This document shows, in pieces, positions 31,121 to 42,534 of a stretch of 64,000 nucleotides of DNA. The stretch's first letter is position 1; every line of letters starts with the position of its first letter. The stretch lies in the NCBI GenBank assembly GCA_013339765.2, contig JABSTR010001172.1, forward strand, positions 372,001 to 436,000, written 5' to 3'. The notes beneath the pieces were generated by a model. That model was given only the letters and a program-made list of their open reading frames with translations, made no database searches and was not told the origin of the DNA. Source of the DNA: Haemaphysalis longicornis (Eukaryota > Arthropoda > Arachnida > Ixodida > Ixodidae). Both the position numbers and the translations under genes were made by a program.

Positions 31121-34100
31121 ATGCAACTCAACGCTGGGAGGCAGCCAGGCCTAGAGCTAAACGGAGAACCTACGGACGTAACTGAGAGCGTTGACAGAAG
31201 CCATTTGGGTGGAAACAATGGAGCAAACAATTCTGTAAAAGACAAAACAGACCCCGTAAGCGGAAAGGGAAAAACAAATGCAATAAATATTTAATCAGCT
31301 ACATAAATATGCGGGGAGGCAGAAAGCCAGATAAGTGGGTGGAAATTCAAAAGCAACTTGAACGGGAAGGAATAGACGTGTACGCTTTAGCCGAGACTCA
31401 CCTCCGGGACCTAGAAGCCCCACCTATCATAGACAATTATGTCTGGGAAGGTTGCAACAGGACCACAGGAATGAAGAAAGGGGGAGGTGTTGGCATGCTC
31501 ATTAAACAAGGGACCGACTGGCAGAGAGTGCATAAAAGGGTTGTAAAGAGCATCTATGGGTTAGAGGCACCATAGAGGGGAAAAATACATGGTTAGGAGT
31601 GGTGTATCTGTGGACCGGAAGTAGTGCTAGGGAGGAAAATGAGGAAATGGTAAACTGTTTGAGAAGAGATATAAACGAGTTCAAAGATTCGGGCGAAATA
31701 ATCATAGTTGGAGATATGAATGCCCATATAGAAGGTTTGGATGGATACACAGACCACAACGGTTCTCTAGTGATAGATCTATGCCAGGAAAACCGGCTTG
31801 TAATAGTAAACACGGAAAGCAAGTGTGACGGACAAATAACGTGGGAAAGCGGTAACAGACAGTCCAGCATAGACTACAGTTTAGTATCCGAGACAGTATA
31901 CGGAAGGCTGCGGGAAATGAGGATAGATGAAAATGGAACAGACAGCTTAGGAAGCGACCACAAGCGGTTTAGCTTGCACTTTGGAGGCGCAACCCGGACA
32001 AATGCAGAAATAGGTACAATAGGAGGAAATAATTTGAATAATGAGCAGTTAAAGATCATCGCTGATAGATTGGAAGATGAAATCAATAAATACCCAGGCA
32101 AAAATTGGGATTACGACGAAATGATTGCGTTTTATAAAGGGTAAGATGAATGAAGCAAAGGAACGAAACCGATGGAAAGGGAAGAGAAAGCCGAGAAGCT
32201 GGTGGAATAAGGAAATAAAAGAGGCTATTGACCAGCGAAGAAAGGCGTCGAGAGAACATAGGAAGCAAAAAGAACTGGTATGGAACCGGAGGTAGTAAAG
32301 GGAAAAAGTGGGAGTCTACCGTGGGAAAAAACTAGAAGTGCAGAAAATGGTGCAAGCAAAGATCAAGCAGAAAAGCGAACAATGGATGGCAGAAATACGG
32401 AAGAAGGACAAAAGCGCATCCAAGAAGTTTTGGAACCATGTAAAATCACTAAGCTCAAAAAACGATAACCATCAAAAATTCCTGATTGATGAGGAGGGGG
32501 AACATTTAGAAGGAGAGCACGCGTTGGCGCATATTCATCGAGTGATTAGTGAGAAGTTTAGGACAATAGTGGTAGGGAAACCTGCACCGATAACATCAGC
32601 GCCACAAAAGACTGCGGAAAGGGAAATAAGTTTGAGCAACCTTGATTGGAAAAAAGCAGAGCAAAAGGTTTCCCCCCAGACAGCAGTGGGCCCGGACGGA
32701 ATACCAATGCCACTGATAAACCTGCTTGGACCTAAAAATAAGGAATCTTTATGAGGGCAATAGATAAGGTGATAGAAACCAAACAAATACCAGAGGACTG
32801 GTTAGAAAGTAGGATGAATTTAATATATAAAGGCAGAGGAGACAAAGCCAGTATTGATTCATACAGACCACTCACAGTAACGTCAGTGGTGTATAGATTC
32901 GTAATGCAGGCGATAAAATCAGAAATTCAAGCATGGATGGAAGAAAATGAAATACTTGGGGAACTGCAGAATGGATTTAGACAAGACAGGCGACTGGATG
33001 ACAATCTGTTCGTGATAACGCAATGCATTGAAATTGCGAAAGCACAGAATAGACCACTATGGATTACGTTCTTGGACATTAAAGGGGCATATGACAACGT
33101 AAAAAGAGAACGGCTGTGGAGAATGCTGGAAAATCCAGGGATTAGATGACGAGTTAGTACAGTTCCTTATAGCAATCTATAAAGACAATAGAGTGCACCT
33201 TACTTGGGAAGGACAGAAATGCGCCCAGCAGGTCAACATCCATCGGGGACTGAAACAGGGATGCCCTTTGAGCCCAATACTGTTCATGCTTTACATGGCA
33301 GGGTTAGAAAAGAAACTGGAAGAAAGTCAAGTAGGGTTTAGCCTAACCCATATGCTGCAAGGCGAAGTGGTACAACAGCATATTCCGGGAATGTTATACG
33401 CAGACGACATTGTTCTTTTAGCTGATAACCAAACCGATATGCAGCGGCTAATAAATATTTGCGGCCAGGAAGCCACTGACCTCGGATTAAATTTCAGTGC
33501 AGAAAAATCAGGAATAATGGTTTTCAATGACGCTACCACCGACGTAGTGTCTATCCAGCAAGGCGAATTACCTAGAGTGAAGGAATATAAATATTTGGGA
33601 GTGTGGATAAACGAAGGGGATAACTACTTAAGTACTCACGAGGAGCAACTTAAGGTTAAGGGAAAGCGAAACGCAGCTATAATGAAGCATAGAGCTCTGT
33701 GGGGGTATAACAAATATGAAGTAGTAAGAGGAAAGGTGGAAAGGAGTAATGGTTCGGGTCTCACGTTTGCGAATGCTGTACTCTGCTTAAAATCAGACGT
33801 TCTACAGGCCTTGAAGTAACCAGAGAACGGTAGGACGTTTGGCCTTAGGCGCGCATGGAAAAACAACTAACGAAGCAGTTCAGGGAGATATGGGCTGGGC
33901 GTCGTTTGAAGTTAGAGAAGCTCAGAGTAAAATATGCTTTGAGATGAGGTTGAGGGCAATGGATCAACGAAGGTGGGCAGCTAAGGTTTTAGGTACCTAT
34001 ACTTGAAAACGTGGAACGCAGTGGTTAAGAAAGACTAGAAGGCTAACGATGAAATACGGAAAGAACAGTGGGGAATCCAAAACAGCCAAGGTAACCAAAA

Positions 34101-34360
34101 AAGAGGCAAGGCAGATTGAAACGAATAAATGGAGGGAAAAAATGGAAGCTAAAACGTCGTTAGAGATGTACAGGGCTGAGAAATTGAACATCAGAAAGGG
34201 AAAAATTTTTACGATAATTCCCAGGGCAGTGCTTTGCTTTTTGAGGCTAGAGCAGGTTGCCTGCGAACTAAGAGTTTTGTGGGGAAGTATTCACAAAATG
34301 ATGGGTATGCGTGGTCTGCGGAAAAGAAACAGAAACTATGCGGCAAATCGTGTTAGAATG
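31121..34360 (+). pseudogene. LINE ORF2: endonuclease and reverse transcriptase, multiply disrupted
   Basis: A likely start is the ATG at 31,121, but that phase closes at 31,293 and the endonuclease continues in another phase. Endonuclease blocks: ALAETHL (about 31,385), VGDMNAHI (about 31,712), SSIDYS (about 31,862) and GSDHKRF (about 31,953), the AP-endonuclease pattern that nicks target DNA. Reverse transcriptase blocks: VGPDGIP (32,688), NGFRQDRRLDDN, FLDIKGAYDNV (catalytic Asp, 33,070), RGLKQGCPLSP, LYADDIVLLAD (catalytic DD, 33,397) and EYKYLGVWIN. Breaks include stops near 31,573, 32,142, 32,752, 33,147 and 33,817 and frameshifts near 31,570, 32,270-32,300 and 33,150. The C-terminal part continues in pieces to about 34,360. 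No RNase H follows. Confidence 0.85.
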
Positions 34361-34709
34361 TGAGGGTATCCATCCAAATCTACATGAAGGGAATATTGGG
34401 CTTTCAAAGCCCTAGGATTTAAGGGTATCACAGAGGAAGTTAACTTCAAGGCTGTCGAGGGGACGAAAAGAAGATTAGAATGCTGGTGGACGAAAAGCAG
34501 AGAGGGGAATATTGCCTAGGACAGTACCACCTGTAACAGGAAAAAAAAAAAGTATTTTGTGCCTAAACTTTTGTGCCTGCCCTAAGCAGCGCTAGTATTG
34601 AACCAAAAGTGTAAAACATAGGTATATTAGTCCTTTTTTGGGCAAGATGACATGTCATCACCCCGATACAAAGGGGAAACCAATATAAATCATCAATCAT
34701 CATCATCAT

Positions 34710-35100
34710 GAGTTGGAGCACAAGGGGCTATGCGTATGCGCACCCATATCATTTTAAAGGTGGTAGTCTTCTTCGGCGACTAAAACGCAAAAGAAATTTG
34801 GGGCAGCTTGCGCTAGTGGTGCAAGGCAGGCGAAACAGCGGAGCTCATGGGACATAGCTTTTTTTTCCCCTGGGATCCGCTGTCAGTGTGGGGGTCTAAT
34901 CAGAACAAACTTGTAAAAAACGGCTAAACTTGGCCTCACTCCTCAACACTTACCCCTTGATTAGCAAAAACATCGCAAAACCTAGCAAAACGTGGCAAAA
35001 CGTAGCAAAGCTTAGCTAAACCGGAAGCAGCTAGGTCGACCTCCAGCTCCGCTGTTTCTGCAGCCGCGCCACTATGCAAGCTACGCCATTTTTTTCTTTA
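34710..35100 (+). repeat. right flank shared with the degraded copy at 40.36-40.72 kb
   Basis: The stretch gagcacaaggggc through gaagcagctaggtcgacctc to gccatttttttctttaa is repeated after the second LINE copy. It contains a short array of an 11-base unit (caaaacgtagc, about 34,970-35,020). Similarity stops abruptly at about 35,100 / 40,722. Confidence 0.8.
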
Positions 35101-35540
35101 AAGGGGTCCTGAAATACCTTCCGCCGATGCATGGATGTACATGCACCCAAATAAAGCAATGTATTTGCAATCTCCTCCCGCAAGAATTTTGTTAAAGCGA
35201 TGAGTATTAGCTGAGAAATCGTAAATCAAAAACCGCGCATTATCGTCGCTCCGAGTTTCCTCCTCCTTTCGACTTACTCTCCGCTGTTGACGGCGCGCGA
35301 GCCTTGCCTCCCATGATGCTGCGCTCCGCAGCGGTGACGTACTTCCGCTATTGCGCTGCTCAGACTGTCGTCTGCTACGGGCAAGCTTTGTTGACACCAT
35401 GAATCCCGCACGCACTCCGCTCAAGGAGTCCCAGGGCAGCCTTGTAGGTCTTGCGTATTGCAGCGTTGATTTTGTCTCGTTCGTGGGCCTTCCAGCCATG
35501 AAAGGCCCCGATGTAAGACACGTGGCGCCAGCACGGCCAA
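35101..35540. other. unclassified sequence between duplicated flank and LINE fragment
   Basis: It begins aaggggtcctgaaatacctt, a phrase with the feel of a dispersed repeat, but no second copy exists in the window. It ends where the reading frame of the next LINE fragment begins. No coding domain. Confidence 0.35.
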
Positions 35541-36528
35541 ACTACTTGAGCTGGGCGTCCACAACACCCTAGAAGAAATTGCGGAGGCCCAGCGGACAGC
35601 CCAAATAGAACGCCTCAGGAGGACTAAGACGGGGAGGAACATACTCACCAGACTGGGCTTCTCAGAGGCAGAAACACCGCAAACACAAGCAGCCCCCTCC
35701 CTACCGGGAAAGGGGCCAGGCGACGACTCCAAGTCTCACCAATGCCCAGGAACGTCAACCCGGCCAACAACCCGGGAAGACGCGCAGCACGAGCAAAGAC
35801 CCTTACAGACACATACGCTGCCGACACCGGGCCCTCTTCGTCGACGCAGCAAAATACCCACATATACAAGACACCTACGTGGCCGTGGTGGTCAAGGCCA
35901 CCACCGGTGAAATCTGCAACGCCTGCAGCGTCCGAGCATCGTCGGCAAGCCAGGCGGAAGAGATGGCCATAGCGTTGGCACTCACGGATCCCCGATGCTC
36001 CACAATCCTGAGTGACTCGCGCTCAGCCATCAAGAACTACGCAACAAACACGGTGTGCAGCGAAGCAGTGAAAATGATACGGTGCAGTGAAGTGCGTAAA
36101 CCAGTGCGCGACGCAGTGCCCACCACCCATCTAAGGTGGTTCCCGGCACACACTACCACAGACAGCAACGGGTGCAGTAGCAGCAAACCCCCAAACCCTA
36201 ACGAGACGGCGGACGCCGCCGCGCGAACTCTCACCAGATGCGCGACGACCACCACCTCCCTCGTCTCAACAGCTGGGGCGGACTGCGAAGACTTGAAAGG
36301 TGTGGTGCAGTGAACGCCGACACAGGCGACCGAGACGACGAAGAAAACGATCCCATACAAGAGTATGCAGAAGTGCTGCGGTGGTACAGGTACGGTCGTC
36401 GGACCATGCCCCCACCCCACCCTAAACTCACGCGAGAACAAGCAGTGCTTTATAGGCAGATACAGACGCGATCAGTGCTGACTCCGGGGCTCGCGCGCCA
36501 CGTGTGCCCGGAAGTGTTCAAACCTCCC
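35541..36528 (+). mobile_element. 5'-truncated RNase H-bearing LINE, right end lost in the homopolymer block
   Basis: The plus-strand fragment carries the end of a reverse transcriptase, an RNase H-like domain and the start of the post-RNase H region. Its 3' knuckle, UTR and tail, expected by comparison with 16.0 and 46.9 kb, are missing: the sequence degenerates into homopolymer runs at 36,529. Confidence 0.75.
35541..36528 (+). pseudogene. LINE polyprotein fragment: RT C-terminus and RNase H
   Basis: The frame starts with KLLELGVHNTLEEIAEAQRT and RTKTGRNILTRLGF, the conserved end of the reverse transcriptase region in tick LINEs. After a frame change it continues ALFVDAAKYP (first RNase H Asp), SQAEEMAIALAL (Glu block), STILSDSRSAIKNYA (second Asp) and LRWFPAHTT (the W-x-P-x-H block, here degraded after HTT). 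Then NPNETADAAARTL corresponds to the G-N-E-x-A-D block. A stop at 36,311 is followed by a shifted frame with EVLRWYRYGRRTMPPPHPKL. At least two frameshifts make it a pseudogene. In this clade RNase H degrades the RNA template during integration. Confidence 0.8.
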
Positions 36529-37845
36529 CGGGGGGGGGGGGGTTTTTTTTTGGGGGGAAAACCCCAAAAAAATTTAAAAAAAACCCCCCCCGGGGGTCCC
36601 CCCGGGGGGAAAAAAAAAAAAGGGGGGGGGGAAAAAAAACCAAAAACCCCCCCCGGGGGGACGACCCAAAAAAAAATTTTTGGGGGGGGGGAAAAGCGAA
36701 GCCCCCCTTTAAGGGTTTTTTGGCCCAAAAGGGGCCCCCCGAAAAAAAAAAAGGGGGAAATTTGGGGGGAAAGGCCCCCCGGTGGGGGGGGGGCCCCGGG
36801 GGCAAAAAACCCCATGGTTCCCCCCCCCCCGGGGGGGGCCCCAAGGGGGCCCGGTTTTTAAAAAAAACCCCCCCGGGGGGGAAAAAATTTTTGGGGGGGG
36901 GGGGGGGGGGAAATTGGTTTTTCCCCGGAAAAAAAGGAATTTTTTCCCCCCCCCTTTTTTTCCCCCCCCCAACCCCCCGGGCCCCCCCCTTTTTTTTTTT
37001 TGGGGGGCCCCCGGGGTTTTTTTTTAAACCCCCCCAAAAAAAGGGTTTTTTTAAAAAGGGGGGTTTTTTGGGGGGGGGAAAACCCCCACCCCCCAAAAGG
37101 GGCCCCCTTTTTAAAGGGGGAAAAAAAAATTTTGGGGGCCCCTTGGGGAAAAAAGGGCCCCCCAAAAGGGTGAAAATTAAGGGCCCCCCCAAAATTTGGG
37201 AAAAAAAACCCCCGGGGGGGTTTTTCCCGGGGGAAAAAAAAGGGGGGGCTTCCAAAAATAAAAAAAAAAAGGGCCCCCCGGGGGGGGCCCCCCAAAAGGG
37301 GAAAATAAAGGGGGGTTTGGGGGGGAAAAACCGGAAAGGGGGGGGAAAAAAAAAAGGGGGGCCCCCCAAAAAAGGCCTAAAAAAGGGGGGGAAAAAGGGG
37401 TTCCCCCAATTAAAAAAAAATTTTTTTTTTTTTTTTCCCCCCCGGGGGGAAAAAAAAAAAAACCCCCTTTGGGGGGGGCCCCCCCCCCCCTTTTAAAAAA
37501 AAAAAAAAAACCCCCCCCCCGGGGGGGGCCCCCAAAAAAGGGGGGGGAAAGGGGGGTTTGGTGGGGTTTTTTTGGGGGGGGGGGAAACCTCCCCCAAAAT
37601 TAAAAACAAAAAGGGGAAAAAAAAAGGAAAAACCCAAAAAAAAAAAAAAAAGGGGGGGGGGGGGGGAAAGGGCCCGGGGAAAACCCCCGGGGGTTTTTTC
37701 CCCGGGGGGAATTTTTTTTTTTAAAAATTAAAAAGGGCCCCCGGGGAAAAAAAATTTTTTAAAATTTGGGGGGAAAAAAGGGGGGGGAAAAAAAAAGGTT
37801 TTTTTTGGGGGCGAAAAAAAAAAAGGGGGGGGGGGGGGGGGGGAT
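36529..37845. other. homopolymer-run block, probable assembly or base-calling artefact
   Basis: About 1.3 kb consists almost only of runs of 3 to 15 identical bases of all four kinds (for example G10, T8, G6, A4, C4, A7). No comparable sequence occurs anywhere else in the window. It starts abruptly inside a LINE reading frame and ends where a degraded copy of the 29.6-kb locus begins. Long Gly/Pro/Lys/Phe-only open frames on both strands are products of the runs and are not annotated. It is not a known simple repeat, since no unit recurs. Confidence 0.85.
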
Positions 37846-40722
37846 TCGGAATTAGCGACCGAAAAGGGAAGGATGTGGTAAGGGGAAGGATCGGCACAAT
37901 AAGCCGTGAAAGAGTTCATTGAGTCACATGTGGGGAAACTACGCAGTGAATGAAAATGTAAGCTTCAGCAGTTTTTTAACAGCGGAGTTGTTTAAGCTTG
38001 AGGTTTGCCCTGGGGCGTTAGCAATAAATACAAAGTAAAAATACTGCGCCGCCTGTAAAGGGTGCACCACCGCAGATGAGGTAGTATAACAGTGAAGCCG
38101 GCTTTCGCGCCTGATTGAGAGAAAGCCGAGAAGCTGGTGGAATAAGGAAATAAAAGAGGCTATCGACCAGCGAAGAAAGGCGTCGAGAGAACATAGAGAA
38201 GCAAAAAGAACTAGTATGGAACCGGAGGTAGTGAAGGAAAAGGGATGTCTACCGTGGGAAAAAACTAGAAGTGCAGAAATGGTGCAAGCGAAGATCAAGC
38301 AGAAAAGCGAACAATGGATGGCAGAAATACGGAAGAAGGACAAAAGCGCATCAAAGAAGTTTTGGAACCATGTCAAATCACTAAGCTCAAAAAACGATAA
38401 CCATCAAAAATTCCTGATTGATGAGGAGGGGGAACATTTAGAAGGAGAGCACGCGTTGGCGCATATTCATCGAGTGATTAGTGAGAAGTTTAGGAAATAG
38501 TGGTAGGGAAACCTGCACCGATAACATCAGCGCCACAAAAGACTGCGGAAAGGGAAATAAGTTTGAGCAACCTTGATTGAAAAAAAAGGCAAAAGGTTTC
38601 CCTCAGACAGCAGTTGGCCCGGGTTTACCAATCAACTGATAACTACGTTGGACCTGAAATACGGATCGATTTGGGGAATTTTAGGTAATACCAACAAAAA
38701 CCAGAGGACTGGTTCAAAGTAGGATATTAATAAAGGCAGGGAGCAAGCCAGTATTATTCATACAGACCACTCACAGTAACTCAGTGCTGTATAGATTCGT
38801 AATGGAGCGATAAAATCAGAAATTCAAGCATGGATGGAAGAAAGAAACTTGGGGAACTGCAGAATGGATTTAGACAAGACAGGCGACTGGATACAATCTG
38901 TTCGTGATACGACCATTGAATCGAAAGAGATAGACCCTTGGATTACGTTCTGACATTAAAGGGGCATATGACAAGTAAAAGAGAACGGCTGGGGGAATGT
39001 TGAACTCCAGGGATTAGATGACGAGTTGTACAGTGCTATAGATCTATAAAGACAATGAGTGCACCTTACTGGGAGGACGAAACGCCCGAGGTAAATTCCA
39101 TCGGGGCTGAAAAGGGACCCTTTGAGCCAATACTGTTCATGCTTTCAGGGCCCGGGAAAAGAACGAAAAGTCAAGTAGGGTTTAGCCTAACCCATATCTG
39201 CACTGCAAGCGAAGTGACAACAGCATTCCGGGAATGTTATACGCAGACGACATTGTTCTTTTAGCTGAACAACCGAAGCGGCTAGAAATTTGCGCCGAAG
39301 CCATGACCGGCTTAATTGAGGAAAAATAGAATAAGGTTTTCTGAACGCTATACACACGAGTGCTATCCAAAAGACGAATTACCTAGAGTCAAGGAATAAA
39401 ATATTTGGGAGTGTGGATAAACGAGGGGATGCTATTAGTATACGAGGCACTTAAGGTAGCAAAGCTAACGTGCATAAGTTCATAGAGCTCTGGGGGGTAT
39501 AAATGAATAGTAAGAAATGTGGAGAGAGAATGGTTCCGGGTCTCTCGTTTGCATGCTTCTTCTAGCTTAAGTATAGACGTTTATCACGCCTTGAAGAAAA
39601 CCAGCGAACGTGCGTCTGCCTAGGCGCGCATTAAACAACAACAAGCATAGTTCAGAGATATAGTGGTCGTCGTGAAGTAGAGTGTAGGAGAATAGCTTTG
39701 AGATGAGGTTGGGCAGGATCAACGAAGGTGGCAGCTAAGGTTTTTTACCTATAGTTGAAAAGCGTGGACACGGTGTAGAAAGACTGAGGGCAACGATGAA
39801 AAGGAAAGGAAAGGGGGAATCCAAAATCAGCCAGGTAACCAAAAAAGGAAGTGATTGAAACGAATAAATGGGGGAAAAATGAAGCCAATCGTTAGAGCTA
39901 CAGGCTAGACCAGAACATACAGCAAATTCACGAATCCCGGCAGTGCTTTGTTTTGAGGCTAGAGCAGGTGCCTGCGAACTAAGAGTTTTGTGGGGAATAT
40001 CCGAAAAGATGGGGAGCGGGCTGCGGAAAAGAAATGAACTATGCGGCACTCGTGCAGAATGTGAGGGTATCGCCAATCTACTGGGAACACGTGCAGTCAC
40101 GGCCCTGGGTTTAGTATCAGCGAAAGTTACTTAAGGTGCGAGGGGACTAAAAAAAGTTAGAAGCTGGTGGAGAAAAGCAGGGGATTTGCCTGACATTTAC
40201 CACGTGTAGGGAAAAAAAAAAAAGTATTTGTTCATCAGCTTTTTGCGCCCTAGCAGTTGAACCAAATGTAAAACATAGGTATATTAGTCTTTTTTGTAAA
40301 TGCATTCATCCCCCGTCAAAGGGGAACCAAGCAATCATCATCATCATCATCATCATGAGTGTGAGCGAGCACAAGGGGCATATGTGTATGCGCACTTAAA
40401 GGTGGAAGTCTTTCTTCGCCGACTAAAACGCAAAAGAAAGGCTGGCGAAACAGCGGAGCTGAGGGTTGACATAGCTTTTTTCCCCCTGGGATCCGCTGTC
40501 AGTGTGGGGGGTATAATCAGAACAGCCTTGTAAAATACGGCTAAACTTGGCCTCACTCCTCAACACTTAGCCTTGCTTAGAAAAAACATCGCGAAACCCA
40601 GAAAAACGTAGCAAAACATAGCAAAGCTTAATTAGCAAAACCGGAAGCAGCTAGGTCGACCTCCAACTCCGCTGTTTCTGCAGCCGCGCCACTAGTGCAA
40701 GCTACGCCAATTTTTCTTTAAG
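37846..40722 (+). mobile_element. degraded second copy of the CR1-like LINE locus, with shared flanks
   Basis: The order follows 29,611-35,100: left flank (37,846-38,119), a direct jump over the equivalent of 29,915-32,183, then ORF2 from the middle, 3' UTR, ATC repeat (about 40,335-40,357) and right flank to 40,722. From 38,130 to 38,580 it is nearly identical to copy 1. From about 38,580 to 40,330 it loses one to several bases every few tens of bases while the remaining bases match. Because both flanks are shared, this is a duplication of the locus (real or assembly-made), not an independent insertion. Confidence 0.85.
38120..40130 (+). pseudogene. second copy of LINE ORF2, deletion-riddled
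   Basis: The first part (38,216-38,500) is an open stretch of about 94 codons including QMVQAKIKQKSEQW-like and NHVKSLSSKNDNHQKF segments. One base present here but absent in copy 1 near 38,196 keeps the phase that copy 1 lost near 32,270. Further on, recognisable reverse transcriptase pieces are scattered across phases: FRQDRRLD, KGAYDK-like, and LYADDIVLLA near 39,236. The endonuclease and ORF1 are absent. The pattern of many small deletions resembles unpolished long-read sequence more than natural decay. Confidence 0.75.
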
Positions 40723-40857
40723 GAGGCCAGTTGTAGAAGGTCGGTGATTCTTTACTTACTCAGTTGTATCCTATCAACGTTCTAACTGGTGCAAGCTACA
40801 GCACCGCATATATCCCGCAGACCTTAGAAAGTTCGCGTAACTTCATGCTTTTTTGAA
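40723..40857. other. no recognised feature
   Basis: Short spacer to the right of the duplicated locus. Confidence 0.4.
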
Positions 40858-41046
40858 AGTGAAACTGAAAGTTTATTCGTCGAAAGGAATGAAAACATAT
40901 TATTGATGATAATGCAGGATGATAGTGCAGGATGATAATGCTGGATGATTACTAGGCAGTGAAAAAGATTGATATGCGCAGCACTACCCCAACAGTATAG
41001 GCGTTTCATCAGTGTGCGTACGCATGCAGATCTGGACCATAAGGAG
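40858..41046 (-). mobile_element. LINE 3' end, minus strand, with (CTTTCA/GTTTCA)-type tail
   Basis: The plus strand starts agtgaaactgaaagtttatt, so the minus-strand element ends aataaactttcagtttcac, a poly-adenylation-like signal followed by a hexanucleotide-type tail. The end at 60,215-60,238 on the plus strand has the same form (aataataaactgaaactgaa). A small gataatgcaggat tandem repeat lies in the UTR (40,905-40,950). No coding sequence is visible. Confidence 0.45.
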
Positions 41047-41775
41047 TTAAAAAAAAAATTGGCCGCGTATCTGCTCCTTTCGTTGCAAATGTCGTCAAAA
41101 GACGATATCTTATCGACTTTTGCCAAGTAAATGCCCTTCGCTTTCCCGCTCACCTCTCATGTTGTTCCTCTTGCGTCGGCTCCTCCCAAAGTAAAGACGC
41201 CAAAGGCTGCTTAAATCATTTTAAATTTCCCGCGTTCCACTGCCCAAACCTGGTGTCTCGATGCCAACGCTGCCGTAGGCGAAGACGTGCGTGAATCAAG
41301 GCGCCCTACTTCAACGTTATAGAAACCCCGTTTCCTACCCACGTGCGTTGCAAGCGAACGTGGAACCTGTCTAGTTTAAGCTCTCGTAACTGTTGCGGTT
41401 GATTCTAAAATGCGCCAGAAACTATAGTGGCGCGGCGGACGCAGGCGACGGCGGAGTGAATTTTTTTCTGCAGTTGATGAAGTATTTCATTTCGCAGGAG
41501 TCAGCTCATAGGTTTTTTAAAAGACTACTGCAAATATCACTTCTGTAATAATTTGTTGTATTATATTTGCGTAATGTCTTGTTCTTCTTCAACAATGTTG
41601 ACAAATATGAACATACACCGGACTTAGACGGGTAGATGTAGCTGTGACTATATAAGACTATTGCGCAGGCATTGTTTTACTTTGGCCGGCTGGCTGAATC
41701 GAGTCACAGACAGACATACAGACAGACCAAAATTTCTGGGTTTAAGTAGCCCAAGAAAGACTATCGTCTTTAAAA
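41047..41775 (+). repeat. dispersed repeat family P, copy 2
   Basis: This copy lacks the LINE insertion of copy 1 and shows the intact target cacagacagacatacagacag. It has roughly 100 bp extra (about 41,312-41,440) relative to copy 1. It keeps the TATA-like ctatataagactattgcg near 41,646 and the shared 3' segment accaaaatttctgggtttaa. Confidence 0.65.
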
Positions 41776-42534
41776 AGGATTTTGCTATAACGAGACGTTA
41801 TTATCAGGCCGTTATAAGCCGACACGCCTGCTGCCCGCCCTTCCACGGAGGAGCGCTTGTCGGTGGCGCGCTTTCGCGCATGCGTGCGAACACGTGCGCC
41901 GCTGTCGCTGCCGGTGCCGTTCCAGAGCGACAAAGCAGATCGTGCTGGGAGGCGGCGGCTCGAAACGTGTCAACCCCCGGTGGCTGCGGCGCACACTAGT
42001 ACTACCCGAAGCCGGCAGTAGTAGCGTAGCTGTCGCGCTCGCATGAAGCAGGCCACACGCGGCGGCGGGACTCGGGGTCGCACTTGCGTGCCCGAGTCCC
42101 ACTTGCCAAAAGGCTGCGCTCGTTGCCTTGATTGACGACTCGCCCGCTTTCGATTGTCCGGCGCGGCGACCGCGCTCGCGGCCGGGTTTAATGCCCCCTT
42201 TTCCTCGTTTTCTGACGATGTTTTTCTTTTTACGCTTTTTTGGATATTTTGCTTAAATTTCGCCTTATGTCACCGAGAATGATTTTCGTTTGAGCTTTTA
42301 TTTTGCGGCCCAGTTTATTTTACGTGCGGCGGTTACGACGGAAACGACGGCGCGACAGGGCTGACTCCGTTTCGTGGCTTAGTTCTGCTTGATATTTCAT
42401 GCGGTAACTGCTGTTGTCCTCGTTATAGAAAGAGTATGAATACAAAAAACAAGCGTGGTTCATAAAAAAATTTACTACGTGGCAATAACAATAGTGGCAA
42501 TTTTATCTCAAACAGAACAATGAAGCGATATAAT
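41776..42534. other. GC-rich patch, no recognised gene
   Basis: The interval 41,820-42,200 is GC-rich with overlapping frames on both strands; the rest is AT-rich. No domain, RNA or transposon end was recognised. Confidence 0.35.

Larger units (their letters stand above)
29915..34709 (+). mobile_element. CR1-like LINE, near full length, ORF1 intact, ORF2 broken
   Basis: The order is: 5' region, ORF1 (30,103-31,095) with an SGNH-esterase signature, ORF2 (from about 31,121) with an AP-type endonuclease then reverse transcriptase, no RNase H, a 3' UTR, and a short ATC-repeat end (about 34,689-34,709). An esterase-type ORF1 plus EN-RT ORF2 with a short microsatellite 3' end is typical of CR1/L2-type LINEs. 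The 5' boundary is uncertain because the left flank is shared with the second copy. It cannot retrotranspose on its own because ORF2 carries several stops and frameshifts. Confidence 0.8.

Noticed and set aside
36504..37496. 330-codon plus-strand and 283-codon minus-strand ORFs
   Set aside because: They consist almost only of Gly, Pro, Lys and Phe from homopolymer runs; no coding meaning.
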